DNA from: a virus
Virus record (IMG/VR): IMGVR_UViG_3300045999_009337
Coordinates: 1 to 39,824 of that record
Length of the DNA: 39,824 nt
Reading direction: 5' to 3' (one strand)
Part shown: in pieces, positions 29,501-37,574 of the stretch
Numbering within the stretch: position 1 is the first letter of the stretch
How the letters are laid out: every line of letters starts with the position of its first letter
The notes under the pieces: generated by a model
Seen by the model: only the letters and a program-made list of their open reading frames with translations
Databases searched by the model: none
What the model was told of the DNA's origin: nothing
Program-made: the position numbers and the translations under genes

Positions 29501-31327
29501 TTGGACTTCCTTCAAGGGATCGAGCACCTCCACACGCTCGACGGCGAAAAGCTCATCGCTTTTGACTCGGAGACGACGCAGCTCCAGCCAAAAATGGGCG
29601 GGATGCGGTTACTGCAGTTGGGCGCTCCAGGCAAACAGCCTGTGGTGCTCGACTGCTTTGCGTTGGATGACAACGACTGGATTGAGGTCGAGGAGTTTTT
29701 CAGCGTGGAGCGCACATGGGTGGCGCACAACGCGGTGTTCGATCTTGGCTGGCTGCAGGAGCACGAGATCTATCCAGCGGGCAAGATTTTGTGCACCATG
29801 CTGGCAAGTCGGATTCTTACCAACGGAATGCCCAACGTGAAGCACGGGCTCCAGCACTTGGTGAAGCGCTACCTGCACGAGGATATTTCCAAGGAGGAGC
29901 AGAAGAGTGACTGGTCTGGGGATCTGACCGAGAGTCAGCTGGAGTATGCCGCCAAAGATGTGCTGGTATTGCTCGACTTGTACGAACAGATTCAGCAGCG
30001 GATGGCGACGGCTGCGCTCCATCCGGCTTGGTACTTGGAGTGCAATGCGCTGCCGGCGATGGCGCAATTATGGCGAACCGGCCTTCCCTTTAATAAGGAA
30101 GCGCTTATTAAAGTTATCGAGGATTTGGATATCGAGCACCACGAGGTTGGTGAGAAGTTCATTGAAGATTTTGATGCTGCGTTGCCGCAAGGGCACAAGC
30201 TGTGTCGCGGGATTGACGGCAGTTTGCTGTACCAGACAAAGCCGGGCGCTAAAGGTAAAAAGGCTGACTCGGATGTGTTTAATCTCAACAGTCCTGCGCA
30301 GTTGCTGAAAAAGTTTACGGCGCTGTTGGGTGAGCCTCCGATGGATGCCAAGAGCAACAAGCCTAGTGCTAGCAAACTGGCGCTCCAGGAATATGTAGGC
30401 GAGCACAAGGTTGTGGCGGATTATTTGAGATGGAAACGGGTGGAGAAACGTCGGCAGATGGCTGAAACTTTGTTGAAGAACTTGTCGAAAGATGGGTTTA
30501 TTCGTGCCAGTTACATGCAACTTGGGGCTGATACCGGAAGGATGTCATGTATGAGTCCAAATCTCCAGCAGATTCCGCGTGATCAGCGGTTTAGGGCTTG
30601 TGTGCAGGCGCCAGAAGGTTACAAGTTTGTTGTAGCAGATTACGGGCAGATGGAGCTGAGGCTAGCGGCGGCAGAAGCTAAGGATTCTCTTATGACTCAG
30701 GTGTTCCAGCAGGGGAAGGACCTTCATACGATTACGGCAACGCAGATTTACGGGGTCGCGGAAGATGCGGTTACGAAGGAGCAGCGGCAAGTCTCAAAAT
30801 CGGCAAACTTCGGACTTCTCTACGGCAGTGGAGCCAAAGGACTCAGGAACTACGCAGCAGCAATGGGGATCCAGATGGATCTTGATGAGGCTGCGGAGGT
30901 GCGGGAAAAGTTCCATGCTGCATATAAAGGCATCTCCGCATGGCAGCGCAAAAATGCTAGAGATGCTGATGCGGCTAAGGACAATCCATCTATCCGCATA
31001 CGCATCTCGGGCTTGCGGCGGTTTTTACCGGGCGAGAACAACAAACTCACTACCCGCTGTAATACGCCAATCCAGGGAGCCGGTGCAGCAGTCCTCAAAC
31101 TTACTCTCGGCAAACTGTGGCCGTTACTTCACGCCGACGGGGAAGATGTTGTGCGCTTGGCCGGCGTGGTGCATGACGAGATCATCCTGCTCGTCGCTGA
31201 AGAACACGCAGACACCTGGGCGCTCCAGCTGCAATCCGTGATGGAGGAGTGTGAGGCGAAGTGGTTGGGCGAGATTCCGCCGCTTGCCGAGGCTAAGGTC
31301 GGGGATAGCTGGGACCAAGCAAAGTGA
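29501..31327 (+). CDS. polA: DNA polymerase, family A, with 3'-5' exonuclease domain
   Basis: A 608-residue polymerase from a TTG start: no ATG or GTG exists between it and the in-frame stop at 29468. The exonuclease domain has FDSETTQL near 20-27, AHNAVFDLGWL near 75-85 and YAAKDVLVLLDLY near 149-161. The polymerase domain has TGRMS and PNLQQIPRD near 345-360, motif A DYGQMELR near 380, motif B KSANFGLLYG near 430 (Phe at the position of E. coli Phe762), and motif C VHDE near 556-559. There is no 5' nuclease domain, as in T7-type polymerases. It replicates phage DNA with the primase-helicase. Its stop overlaps the next start (GTGA). Confidence 0.95.
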   Translation: MDFLQGIEHLHTLDGEKLIAFDSETTQLQPKMGGMRLLQLGAPGKQPVVLDCFALDDNDWIEVEEFFSVERTWVAHNAVFDLGWLQEHEIYPAGKILCTMLASRILTNGMPNVKHGLQHLVKRYLHEDISKEEQKSDWSGDLTESQLEYAAKDVLVLLDLYEQIQQRMATAALHPAWYLECNALPAMAQLWRTGLPFNKEALIKVIEDLDIEHHEVGEKFIEDFDAALPQGHKLCRGIDGSLLYQTKPGAKGKKADSDVFNLNSPAQLLKKFTALLGEPPMDAKSNKPSASKLALQEYVGEHKVVADYLRWKRVEKRRQMAETLLKNLSKDGFIRASYMQLGADTGRMSCMSPNLQQIPRDQRFRACVQAPEGYKFVVADYGQMELRLAAAEAKDSLMTQVFQQGKDLHTITATQIYGVAEDAVTKEQRQVSKSANFGLLYGSGAKGLRNYAAAMGIQMDLDEAAEVREKFHAAYKGISAWQRKNARDADAAKDNPSIRIRISGLRRFLPGENNKLTTRCNTPIQGAGAAVLKLTLGKLWPLLHADGEDVVRLAGVVHDEIILLVAEEHADTWALQLQSVMEECEAKWLGEIPPLAEAKVGDSWDQAK

Positions 31328-31506
31328 GCTTCGAACAGGTCGTCGAGGAGTACGAGTACCGAGTGCGGATGCACCCGCGCCACGGTGGTACGCACGACCT
31401 GTACGTCATCGCTCCAGATGCTTTCACCGCAAGGATGAGGGCTCTGGAGCGTTGCCCTGAGCGGCACATTCAGTCGATCCTGCGAGTCTCAGAGTTAGAC
31501 CAGTGA
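31324..31506 (+). CDS. Small protein, unknown
   Basis: A 60-residue protein from GTG 31324 overlapping the polymerase stop. It reads MSFEQVVEEYEYRVRMHPRH, then YVIAPDAFTARMRALERCPE. The pattern of strand, then AP-DA-F-ARxRAL helix, is that of small RNA-fold-like domains seen in phages. Function unknown. Its stop overlaps the next start by four bases. Confidence 0.6.
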   Translation: MSFEQVVEEYEYRVRMHPRHGGTHDLYVIAPDAFTARMRALERCPERHIQSILRVSELDQ

Positions 31507-31718
31507 GTCCAGCCAGCACAGGCCGCGAATTAGTGATGGAGTGGTTGATGCGGGAGATTCGTGCGGCCAAAACCAGCGATTTGCACAGAATGGCGGCGTT
31601 TTTGGAGTTTGCGCGGAGGGTAAGGAAGGGCTCCAGGCAGCAGAGGACTGGGGCGCGACTGGCGCAGTCCAATTCGTGGCGGAAGGATGTGGATGAGGAC
31701 GTGCGCTGGCGTGTCTAG
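31503..31718 (+). CDS. Small basic protein, unknown
   Basis: A 71-residue helical, Arg-rich protein (ELVMEWLMREIRAAKTSDLH, then ARRVRKGSRQQRTGARLAQS) from GTG 31503, coupled to the preceding gene as GTGA. The charge would suit nucleic-acid contact. No family is recognised. Confidence 0.55.
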   Translation: MSPASTGRELVMEWLMREIRAAKTSDLHRMAAFLEFARRVRKGSRQQRTGARLAQSNSWRKDVDEDVRWRV

Positions 31719-31760
31719 TGTGTCGCAGTATGCTACTGTGTAGGAGATTACAGACGAGTT

Positions 31761-32036
31761 ATGCCGCTGCGACACGGGCAAAAGTGGTACGTGCAGTTGT
31801 TGCTGGACAACCACCGGTACAAACTGGCGCAGGATCTTGCGGCGGCAGAAGGCAAGAAGTTGACAGCCATGCTCCGGGAAATGGTTTACGTCGCCCTGGA
31901 GAAAGCTGTGCCAGCGTCGGATTACAAGGCGGCAAAAGCTGCGGATGAGGCCGCTTGGGCTGAGTCGGTGCAGCGGCGGGTGCAGGGAAGGATGCGTTCC
32001 AAGCAAGAAGAAAAAGTGTCAGAAACTGACGCATGA
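31761..32036 (+). CDS. Small ribbon-helix-helix-like protein
   Basis: A 91-residue protein with WYVQLLLDNHRYKLAQDLAA, then EGKKLTAMLREMVYVALEKA. A short strand followed by two helices with 'TAxLREMVYxxLE' is the pattern of Arc/CopG-type ribbon-helix-helix proteins. The C-terminal part is basic (RRVQGRMRSKQEEK). Similar proteins are common in cyanophage and Synechococcus genomes, from memory. Likely a regulator. Confidence 0.6.
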   Translation: MPLRHGQKWYVQLLLDNHRYKLAQDLAAAEGKKLTAMLREMVYVALEKAVPASDYKAAKAADEAAWAESVQRRVQGRMRSKQEEKVSETDA

Positions 32037-32114
32037 GACTCAGTTGTGTTTCGATACATACCAACGCAGACTAGGTAAAGGCACTAGATTCACACAGTAG
32101 TCACACACAGGCAG

Positions 32115-32330
32115 ATGACGCGCTATGTCGTCATGGTCGAGGATCGCTGGGTTACGGCGGTTTACGACTCTGGTAAAGGAATCGGTTTCACCAGATCCAA
32201 GGAGGACGCATCCTCGTGGGTCACATACGAACGGGCTGTCGCTGCGGCGAGAGCTGTTGCTGAGTGCACTAACAGCAATGTTGCTGTGCATAGCGTTGAT
32301 GAACCCGCGTATCCCCGGTCATGGAAGTAG
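32115..32330 (+). CDS. Small protein, unknown
   Basis: A 71-residue protein (MTRYVVMVEDRWVTAVYDSG, then FTRSKEDASSWVTYERAVAA). A beta hairpin followed by a helix is likely. It sits after a 78-base gap (32037-32114) in which I see no clear signal. Its end overlaps the next gene by ten bases. No family is recognised. Confidence 0.55.
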   Translation: MTRYVVMVEDRWVTAVYDSGKGIGFTRSKEDASSWVTYERAVAAARAVAECTNSNVAVHSVDEPAYPRSWK

Positions 32331-32644
32331 TACCGTTCCAGAACCAGCAAGACCCGGAGCTGCGGCTCGGTGAAGGTCGCTCACGCACCAGTGCAGAAAA
32401 AGCGCAGCTTTTCGAGCTGAAGATTTGGCTGCCGGGACAGGGGGCGATGCGGGATTTGATTCGGGCGGAGTCGCTCCAGCAGGCGCTTACCTTTGCCGCA
32501 AATCGTTACCCGAATTGCAAGGTTGAGGTGCCCGAGACTGCGGCGAAAAAGCCTAGGCTGGTGCGCTCCAGGCGTGGGCCGAAAGAAAAGGCCCGCCAAA
32601 ACTTACGCATCGTGGAGGCTAAGCGTGAGCAATCAAGTCACTGA
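32321..32644 (+). CDS. Small basic protein, unknown
   Basis: A 107-residue protein. A central domain (LFELKIWLPGQGAMRDLIRA, then SLQQALTFAANRYPNCKVEV) looks like a strand-helix-strand unit. The C terminus is strongly basic (AAKKPRLVRSRRGPKEKARQ). Nucleic-acid binding is possible. Its end overlaps the next start by 20 bases. Confidence 0.6.
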   Translation: MEVVPFQNQQDPELRLGEGRSRTSAEKAQLFELKIWLPGQGAMRDLIRAESLQQALTFAANRYPNCKVEVPETAAKKPRLVRSRRGPKEKARQNLRIVEAKREQSSH

Positions 32645-32795
32645 GCTGGATCGCCAGAACTGGGGGCAGGTGATCGTTGATCACGCCCGGATGGAGCTGC
32701 TCGAAAAGCTATACGAGTGGGATGGACGCTCCGATCCTGAACACCCGCAGCACCACACCTACACCGGGCTGTACCAGAAGTACAACCAGAACTAG
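32625..32795 (+). CDS. Small protein, last gene of the plus-strand block
   Basis: A 56-residue protein from GTG 32625 with GGAGG six bases upstream. It reads MSNQVTELDRQNWGQVIVDH and ends HHTYTGLYQKYNQN. Its 3' end overlaps the convergent minus gene by four bases, and no terminator is visible between them. No family is recognised. Confidence 0.55.
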   Translation: MSNQVTELDRQNWGQVIVDHARMELLEKLYEWDGRSDPEHPQHHTYTGLYQKYNQN

Positions 32796-33019
32796 GCGGA
32801 ATCGCGGTCCATTCCGAATTGATCGGCCAGGTTATCGGCGGCTTCGCGGATAGCCCAGGCCGATTTTGTTCGTTCCAGCTGGTGGAGCGTGTTCAGGATC
32901 AGGGCGGCTTCGAGGAGGCCGCGATAGTCCTGTTTGTTGAACAGTTCCACCAGCCATTTGTCCTGGGCGGCTTTGTGGAACTGGGATTCGGTGCTGTGTT
33001 CGATGGGGCGCATGATCAC
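32792..33019 (-). CDS. Small helical protein after the endolysin, unknown
   Basis: A 75-residue protein from GTG 33019, overlapping the endolysin stop (GTGA); an ATG two codons later is an alternative start. It is helical and charged (FHKAAQDKWLVELFNKQDYR, then LILNTLHQLERTKSAW). It is the last gene of the lysis unit. No family is recognised. Confidence 0.6.
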   Translation of the reverse strand: MIMRPIEHSTESQFHKAAQDKWLVELFNKQDYRGLLEAALILNTLHQLERTKSAWAIREAADNLADQFGMDRDSA

Positions 33020-34143
33020 CTCGGGCGGATTCGCATGAACCAGCCGGTGTCGTTGCCTTCGATGAGCCAGCGAGGCAGCCAGTTCTTGCGGGAGTACGCG
33101 ATGCCCGCGCCCCCCTTATTACTGACGTAGCCGCCAGCAGTTAGGTTTGCCTCGCCAAACGGGTCGTTGTGGATGATGTGCGTTGGGGTGTATCCGATGA
33201 CGACGCTCCAGTGGCCCGTACCGCTTGGGTCGGAAACCGGGTTCTTGTGAAGCCAGCCCACTGGAACGGGGTGGCCGTGGGTGATTTCGTTTTCTAGGTC
33301 CTCGACTGTGCCATCCATTTCGAATGTTGCGTTTAGCCCCAGTGATTTCAATGCAGCAATCTGTGCTTTGGGGTCGGTAGTGTCGCCGAAGCGGGCGCGG
33401 ATTTTGTTGTATTCGTAGTCACCTGAGATTTTTCCGTAGTAGCGGGCAACCATTGCGCAGCTGGAGCTGAAGCATTGGCGCCAGCCCGTGGGACCGTCAT
33501 CACTGCCGAGCTGATACTCGTAGGCGACCTTCAAAATTTTTTCTTTTGCTGGGACCAGTGGTGTAGTACCGGCGTGCTGGTCCATTAAAGCGATCAGTTT
33601 GCCGGGGTAGTTGGGGTCGGTTGCGTACCCTTCTTTGTGCAGCCACTTTGCGGCTTCCTCGCGGGTGGCGGCGTTATTGCAGCCCTTATAGGATTTGTAA
33701 TCTTTGTACCAATGGTCGACTAAGTACATCACGCAGGACAGCAAGTCGGGGAAGTCGATGAAGCTGTCGGTAATAGTGATCCACTGACCGTTAATAAATT
33801 CTTGTGTTTTCTTGTCGCTACCTTCGCCCTTGAGGCCGAAAAAGTTGTTTCTACCTGAAACTAGTTTTCCGTAGTTGGATTCCAGTGCCCACTGGGCAGC
33901 GACGAGTTCTGGGAATTTTGCGCCGGCGACGCGGGCGGCTTCAAGGGTGCCTTCCCAGCTGTTGGGGAAGTTGGTCTGTTTGCCGGCGACGCTCCAAGTT
34001 TTGAACCAGCCTTGGTCGCGGCCGAGGATGTGTGGGTTGGCCTTGTTGATGGCTTGTTCCAGCTCAGTGACGGCGGCCATTTGATGGGGCAGCCCTTTGT
34101 AGAACCGGAACAGGTCGCCGAGGCGGAGTTTGTTAGTTGCCAT
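33016..34143 (-). CDS. Two-domain endolysin: glucosaminidase plus C39-like peptidase
   Basis: A 375-residue lysis enzyme. Residues about 60-190 match the FlgJ/GH73-type glucosaminidase domain: VAAQWALESNYGK with Glu88 as the likely acid, NNFFGLKG near 99-106, and KWLHKEGYATDPNYPGKL near 167-183. Residues about 200-375 form a C39-like cysteine peptidase: QCFSSSCAMVARYYG with Cys224, TGHWSVVIGY with His311, and HNDPFG with Asp327. It would cut both the glycan and the peptide part of peptidoglycan. There is no signal peptide, so a holin is needed; candidates lie just upstream on the minus strand. Confidence 0.85.
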   Translation of the reverse strand: MATNKLRLGDLFRFYKGLPHQMAAVTELEQAINKANPHILGRDQGWFKTWSVAGKQTNFPNSWEGTLEAARVAGAKFPELVAAQWALESNYGKLVSGRNNFFGLKGEGSDKKTQEFINGQWITITDSFIDFPDLLSCVMYLVDHWYKDYKSYKGCNNAATREEAAKWLHKEGYATDPNYPGKLIALMDQHAGTTPLVPAKEKILKVAYEYQLGSDDGPTGWRQCFSSSCAMVARYYGKISGDYEYNKIRARFGDTTDPKAQIAALKSLGLNATFEMDGTVEDLENEITHGHPVPVGWLHKNPVSDPSGTGHWSVVIGYTPTHIIHNDPFGEANLTAGGYVSNKGGAGIAYSRKNWLPRWLIEGNDTGWFMRIRPR

Positions 34144-34162
34144 GACAAGGCCCTCGCGTGAA

Positions 34163-34306
34163 TTAGCGGCGACGCTTCGGGAACGCCAGCTTTAATGCCT
34201 GCAGTCCCAGCTGGATCCAGCTGTTGGAGCGGAGTTTGCTCATGCCGATGATTTCGGAGCCAGCGGCTACAACGATGGCGGCAACGGCGATTTGTTGGTC
34301 GGTCAT
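34163..34306 (-). CDS. Small holin-like membrane protein
   Basis: A 47-residue protein (MTDQQIAVAAIVVAAGSEII, then GMSKLRSNSWIQLGLQALKL) with a hydrophobic N-terminal helix, an amphipathic second helix and a basic end (FPKRRR). It lies 19 bases before the endolysin gene, the usual holin place. From memory, very similar small proteins occur in many marine cyanophages. Holin function is inferred. Confidence 0.6.
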   Translation of the reverse strand: MTDQQIAVAAIVVAAGSEIIGMSKLRSNSWIQLGLQALKLAFPKRRR

Positions 34307-34307
34307 A

Positions 34308-34323
34308 AAAAGCTATGGCTTTT
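34308..34323. repeat. Short inverted repeat before the holin-like gene
   Basis: AAAAGC (34308-34313) and GCTTTT (34318-34323) flank a four-base loop directly upstream of the minus ATG at 34306. It lies in the 98-base divergent gap to the HNH gene, where no convincing promoter was seen. It may set translation of the holin-like gene. Confidence 0.3.
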
Positions 34324-34404
34324 CTTGAGTTTAGCTGTACTAGAGAAGAGAACCAGTGCGCGTAATAGTTTCTACCGCTACATTCTGTGGAGCCACTGCT
34401 GGGT

Positions 34405-34722
34405 ATGGACCATCGCATCGAAGATGGCGAATACTTAAACAAAAAAGAAGCAAAGGCGCGATTTCGGCAAGCGATTCTTAAACATTGGCGCAATAAGTGC
34501 GCCTACTGCGACGCGGATTTGGGGCGTTCTGCGACGTTAGATCACGTGCATCCCAAGATTCGCGGGGGTCATACGCACCAGCAGAATCTTGTGGCCTGTT
34601 GCTTCGGGTGCAATATCTCCAAGTCGGCTGAAGACTGGATCGAGTGGTACAGGAACCAGCCGTTTTGGGAGCCGCATCGGGAGGATGCGATTGTGCAGTG
34701 GATTACTGGGGGTCTGCTTTAG
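34405..34722 (+). CDS. HNH endonuclease (zinc-type) inserted in the lysis block
   Basis: A 105-residue protein from ATG 34405; a GTG at 34387 is possible. It has CAYCDADLGRSATLDHVHPK followed by RGGHTHQQNLVACCFGCNIS: two CxxC-type pairs framing the H-N-H core (DHVHPK ... NLVACC ... N). This is the compact McrA-like HNH type, different from the two HNH-AP2 genes. It is the only plus-strand gene in this minus block and overlaps its neighbour tail-to-tail by 20 bases, so it was probably inserted. Confidence 0.85.
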   Translation: MDHRIEDGEYLNKKEAKARFRQAILKHWRNKCAYCDADLGRSATLDHVHPKIRGGHTHQQNLVACCFGCNISKSAEDWIEWYRNQPFWEPHREDAIVQWITGGLL

Positions 34723-34885
34723 GGTCCCAGCCCATGCCTTCCAAGTACATCATTGCGATGTAATGGTCTTCGGCGTAGCGGCAGATGCTGCCCTTGCAGG
34801 CGCGGTAGTACAGCTCGCCGCGCTCGTTTTCCAGTTGATCCAATGTATAGCCGTTGCCGAAATCGGTGGTGTTGACAACGCTCAT
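34703..34885 (-). CDS. Small protein, unknown
   Basis: A 60-residue protein (MSVVNTTDFGNGYTLDQLEN, then YYRACKGSICRYAEDHYIAM) with two Cys. Its start overlaps the upstream stop by four bases and its end overlaps the HNH gene on the other strand. No family is recognised. Confidence 0.55.
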   Translation of the reverse strand: MSVVNTTDFGNGYTLDQLENERGELYYRACKGSICRYAEDHYIAMMYLEGMGWDPKADPQ

Positions 34886-35133
34886 TTTTTGTTACCGACA
34901 GTCATTTCAATGTGGCGGACTCGGGTTTCGAGATCACTAAGCCTTTCTTTTGAGTCGTTTTTGAGTTCTTGAATATCGGCAGCGACGGTGCTGACTGATT
35001 GATCTAGCTTGGCGACTTGCATGAAAAGGCCGCCCAGTCCGATGACCGCAGTGGTCAACAGGGCTGGGACGGCTTGATTAAACGGGTTTGGTTGTTCAGG
35101 CGGCGCGGCGTAAACCTCTTCGTGGTTGTCCAT
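34882..35133 (-). CDS. Membrane protein with coiled coil, holin or XhlA-like candidate
   Basis: An 83-residue protein: a polar Pro-rich N terminus (MDNHEEVYAAPPEQPNPF), one membrane helix (VPALLTTAVIGLGGLFM), then a coiled coil (LDQSVSTVAADIQELKNDSK, ERLSDLETRVRHIE). Membrane segment plus charged coiled coil in a lysis block suggests a holin partner or haemolysin XhlA-like protein, though in XhlA the order is reversed. Function is inferred. Confidence 0.6.
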   Translation of the reverse strand: MDNHEEVYAAPPEQPNPFNQAVPALLTTAVIGLGGLFMQVAKLDQSVSTVAADIQELKNDSKERLSDLETRVRHIEMTVGNKK

Positions 35134-35164
35134 TGCGAGGCATACTGCCGACCTTTTCTACAGT

Positions 35165-35299
35165 TTAACGACCTTGCCCCCTTAGCTTTTTACGGCCGTG
35201 ATTGGGCAGGCTGTTTTGACCTTGACCTTGGCGGGTCTTTTTGGGTTTGCCGGGCTGGTGCTCAATCCGAGCAGTACCGGTCTTAGCTTTTGTCGCCAT
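35165..35299 (-). CDS. Small basic protein, unknown
   Basis: A 44-residue Lys/Gln/Gly-rich protein (MATKAKTGTARIEHQPGKPK, then KTRQGQGQNSLPNHGRKKLR). Its ATG overlaps the upstream stop by one base (TGATG). It probably has little fixed fold by itself. From memory, close relatives are frequent beside tail-fibre genes of cyanophages. Function unknown. Confidence 0.6.
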   Translation of the reverse strand: MATKAKTGTARIEHQPGKPKKTRQGQGQNSLPNHGRKKLRGQGR

Positions 35300-35616
35300 C
35301 AGTTAGCCCACGGCACGCCTGCCTGCTTAGTGGGCTGGCGCTGCTCGTTGATCTGGCTATCGAGTGCAGCGTGGATTTCCAGCACCTTTTCGTCGCCAAT
35401 CTTCTGCAGCACCCAACTCACTACCTGATCCTCAGTCAGTTCGGAGTAGGGGATGAGGGGAGTCTCTGGGCGCTCCAGTCCGATGCTGCCGTAGGCGCCG
35501 GCGGAATACACCGCGTCATCGCTTTTGGCGTCCACGGTGTAGTGGGCAGTGAAGACATAGCCGTCGCTGGTTTCGCGTTCCAGCTGAGCAATGCGCCAAG
35601 TGTAGGTGTTAGCCAT
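35299..35616 (-). CDS. Conserved protein beside the fibre gene (MANTYTW type)
   Basis: A 105-residue protein started at ATG 35616 (MANTYTWRIAQLERETSDGY); an ATG five codons upstream is possible. It has a beta-rich N terminus with YVFTAHYTVDAKSDDAVYSA and a helical end (LTEDQVVSWVLQKIGDEKVL). This protein type commonly sits next to tail-fibre genes in cyanophages and may assist fibre assembly or be a small virion protein. Function is inferred. Confidence 0.65.
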   Translation of the reverse strand: MANTYTWRIAQLERETSDGYVFTAHYTVDAKSDDAVYSAGAYGSIGLERPETPLIPYSELTEDQVVSWVLQKIGDEKVLEIHAALDSQINEQRQPTKQAGVPWAN

Positions 35617-35666
35617 GGATGGGGTGGTCATGAGGTGAGTTTAGCTGGGGTGACTAGAGAAGGGGA

Positions 35667-37574
35667 CTACGCGGTTTCGAGGGCTGCAACTTTGGCCTCA
35701 AGTGTTTCGATCTTAAACGTTGCTTCTTGGAGCGCTTTGATCAATACCGGAACAAGGTCTGTGTACTGCACTGACAAGTATTCTGTTTCGTCGTCATCTG
35801 AACGCTTGGACGCATTAACTGCCTCGTCATATTTGCCAACAAGATCTTGCGCGATTACACCCAAACGTTTTTTAGAATCTGATTCGTCAACATCTGTTAA
35901 TCGGTAGGAGACGCATCGAATATCTTTAATAGTATCAAGGCAGCCGGTAAGTTCAACAATATCTGTCTTTAGACGCACGTCAGAGTAAGTACCCCACGAT
36001 GTGCCACCAGCAGCAAGCTCGACGCCAGTAGTCAACCAGCCCGAGCCAGATCCAATTCTAAGTGATCGTACATTGCTATTTTGCCCTATTGTATATGCTG
36101 TGCCATCTACGGCGTGAAATCCAGAGTATCCTCCTGTATTCAAAAGCTCAAGAAAGGTTCCATTGCCGTTGGTAAATTTCGTCACACCTGCACTATCAAT
36201 CCTCATCCGCTCCGTCGGAGAACTCGCCCCATCCGCAGTAGTGGAGAACACTAGGCGAGTTGGATGGCTAGTGCCAGCAGTCCAGGTTCCGTCTCCTTCG
36301 GCAATAACCGTTGCACCAACGTTGTTTGAAGAGTTAGTGAAATTGATAAAGCCAATGGTGCTACCAGCAGATGCTGTGGTTGCACCTCGTTGAATGTTTA
36401 CTGCGCCGCCAGCTCCAGTGGTTCCACCTTGGACAATGAACTTAGCTTCGGCAGAACTAGAAGACGTACCAACTAAGAGGCGATTTGAGCTATCAACTCG
36501 CAGTGCTTCTGTTGTGTAGTTATCAATTACTAGCGCATTGCCACTAGATGAGTTATAAATCCGCCAATCTGGCAGTGTGTATCCAAAAGAAGTACCTCTA
36601 TCGGTTGATCCAATATTCCCGTTGACCGCTAAAGTCGTGGCAGGGCTCGTAGTGCCCACCCCTACTGACCCCTGAACAATTAAACCGTCGGCGGGTGGTG
36701 TATTGCTGAAGTATGAAGAACCAATACTTACTTGCCTAGCTTTTGTTGCGTAGCTTGTCCCACCATTTACAACCAACGCAAAACCGCCACCATCTCCGTC
36801 AACGCGCAAACCTTCTGCAGCAGAAGTTTCAACAGAATGTATTTTTGCGACAGGCGCCGAAGTCCCCACGCCTACGAGCCCTGCCGAGGTGATGCGCAGG
36901 CGTTCGGCGACTGTGCCCACACCCGTGCGTGTCCGGAAATAAATAAAATCGCTGTTGAGTTCAAGGGGCGCGTAATCGCCTTGGTCGTTATTAAGAGCCG
37001 AGACAATTCCGCCACCTCCTGCACTTCTGGCTGTTACCGCAAGACAGTCACCACCCGAAGAAGCTTTAACGGCAAATAGATTAGCCGTTGGGCCACCTTG
37101 AACTTCAAGAGTATTGATAGGGCTTGCGGCGGCCACACCCACACGACCACTCGCATCCACGAACAACCTGCCAGACCCACCAGTGCTGATGGCTACTTGG
37201 TCTGCGCCGGGGGAGTAGATGCCGGTGTTGGTGTCGCCAGTGAATGCAATGGAAGGTGCAGCAGCACTACCACCTGCAGCGCTAAAAATGCCAGTGGTTT
37301 GAACTGTCTGGCTGCCGAAATCAGGACTAATCTTGGTGCCAGCAATGGCGGCGCTGGCGTTGATGTCGGCGTTAACAATCGTGCCATCGGCGATCATCGC
37401 CGATGTCACTTGGGACCAGTTTGTGTCGTAATTAGTACTGCTACTTTTGCGTAGTACTTGATCTGCGGTGCCGCCAGTCGGAATTTCGCTGCCAGTAGCG
37501 CCCTGCACGCCAGGTACCGCCAGCACAATTTGTGTATCTTGCTGGTCAACAACCGCAATCTGTACGTCAGACAT
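35667..37574 (-). CDS. Tail fibre with C-terminal S74 chaperone domain
   Basis: A 635-residue fibre. The N-terminal part (MSDVQIAVVDQQDTQIVLAV, then GSEIPTGGTADQVLRKSSST) is followed by long beta-rich repeats with 'GRVGVAAASP', 'GLVGVGTSAP' and 'GSVGVGTTSP' phrases about 90-150 residues apart. The C-terminal 110 residues are a Peptidase_S74 intramolecular chaperone: SDVRLKTDIVEL, then KRLGVIAQDL and a final coiled coil (ATFKIETLEAKVAALETA). S74 domains help trimer folding and then cut themselves off at a conserved Ser, which here is probably the Ser of SDVR. It likely recognises the host surface. Confidence 0.9.
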   Translation of the reverse strand: MSDVQIAVVDQQDTQIVLAVPGVQGATGSEIPTGGTADQVLRKSSSTNYDTNWSQVTSAMIADGTIVNADINASAAIAGTKISPDFGSQTVQTTGIFSAAGGSAAAPSIAFTGDTNTGIYSPGADQVAISTGGSGRLFVDASGRVGVAAASPINTLEVQGGPTANLFAVKASSGGDCLAVTARSAGGGGIVSALNNDQGDYAPLELNSDFIYFRTRTGVGTVAERLRITSAGLVGVGTSAPVAKIHSVETSAAEGLRVDGDGGGFALVVNGGTSYATKARQVSIGSSYFSNTPPADGLIVQGSVGVGTTSPATTLAVNGNIGSTDRGTSFGYTLPDWRIYNSSSGNALVIDNYTTEALRVDSSNRLLVGTSSSSAEAKFIVQGGTTGAGGAVNIQRGATTASAGSTIGFINFTNSSNNVGATVIAEGDGTWTAGTSHPTRLVFSTTADGASSPTERMRIDSAGVTKFTNGNGTFLELLNTGGYSGFHAVDGTAYTIGQNSNVRSLRIGSGSGWLTTGVELAAGGTSWGTYSDVRLKTDIVELTGCLDTIKDIRCVSYRLTDVDESDSKKRLGVIAQDLVGKYDEAVNASKRSDDDETEYLSVQYTDLVPVLIKALQEATFKIETLEAKVAALETA

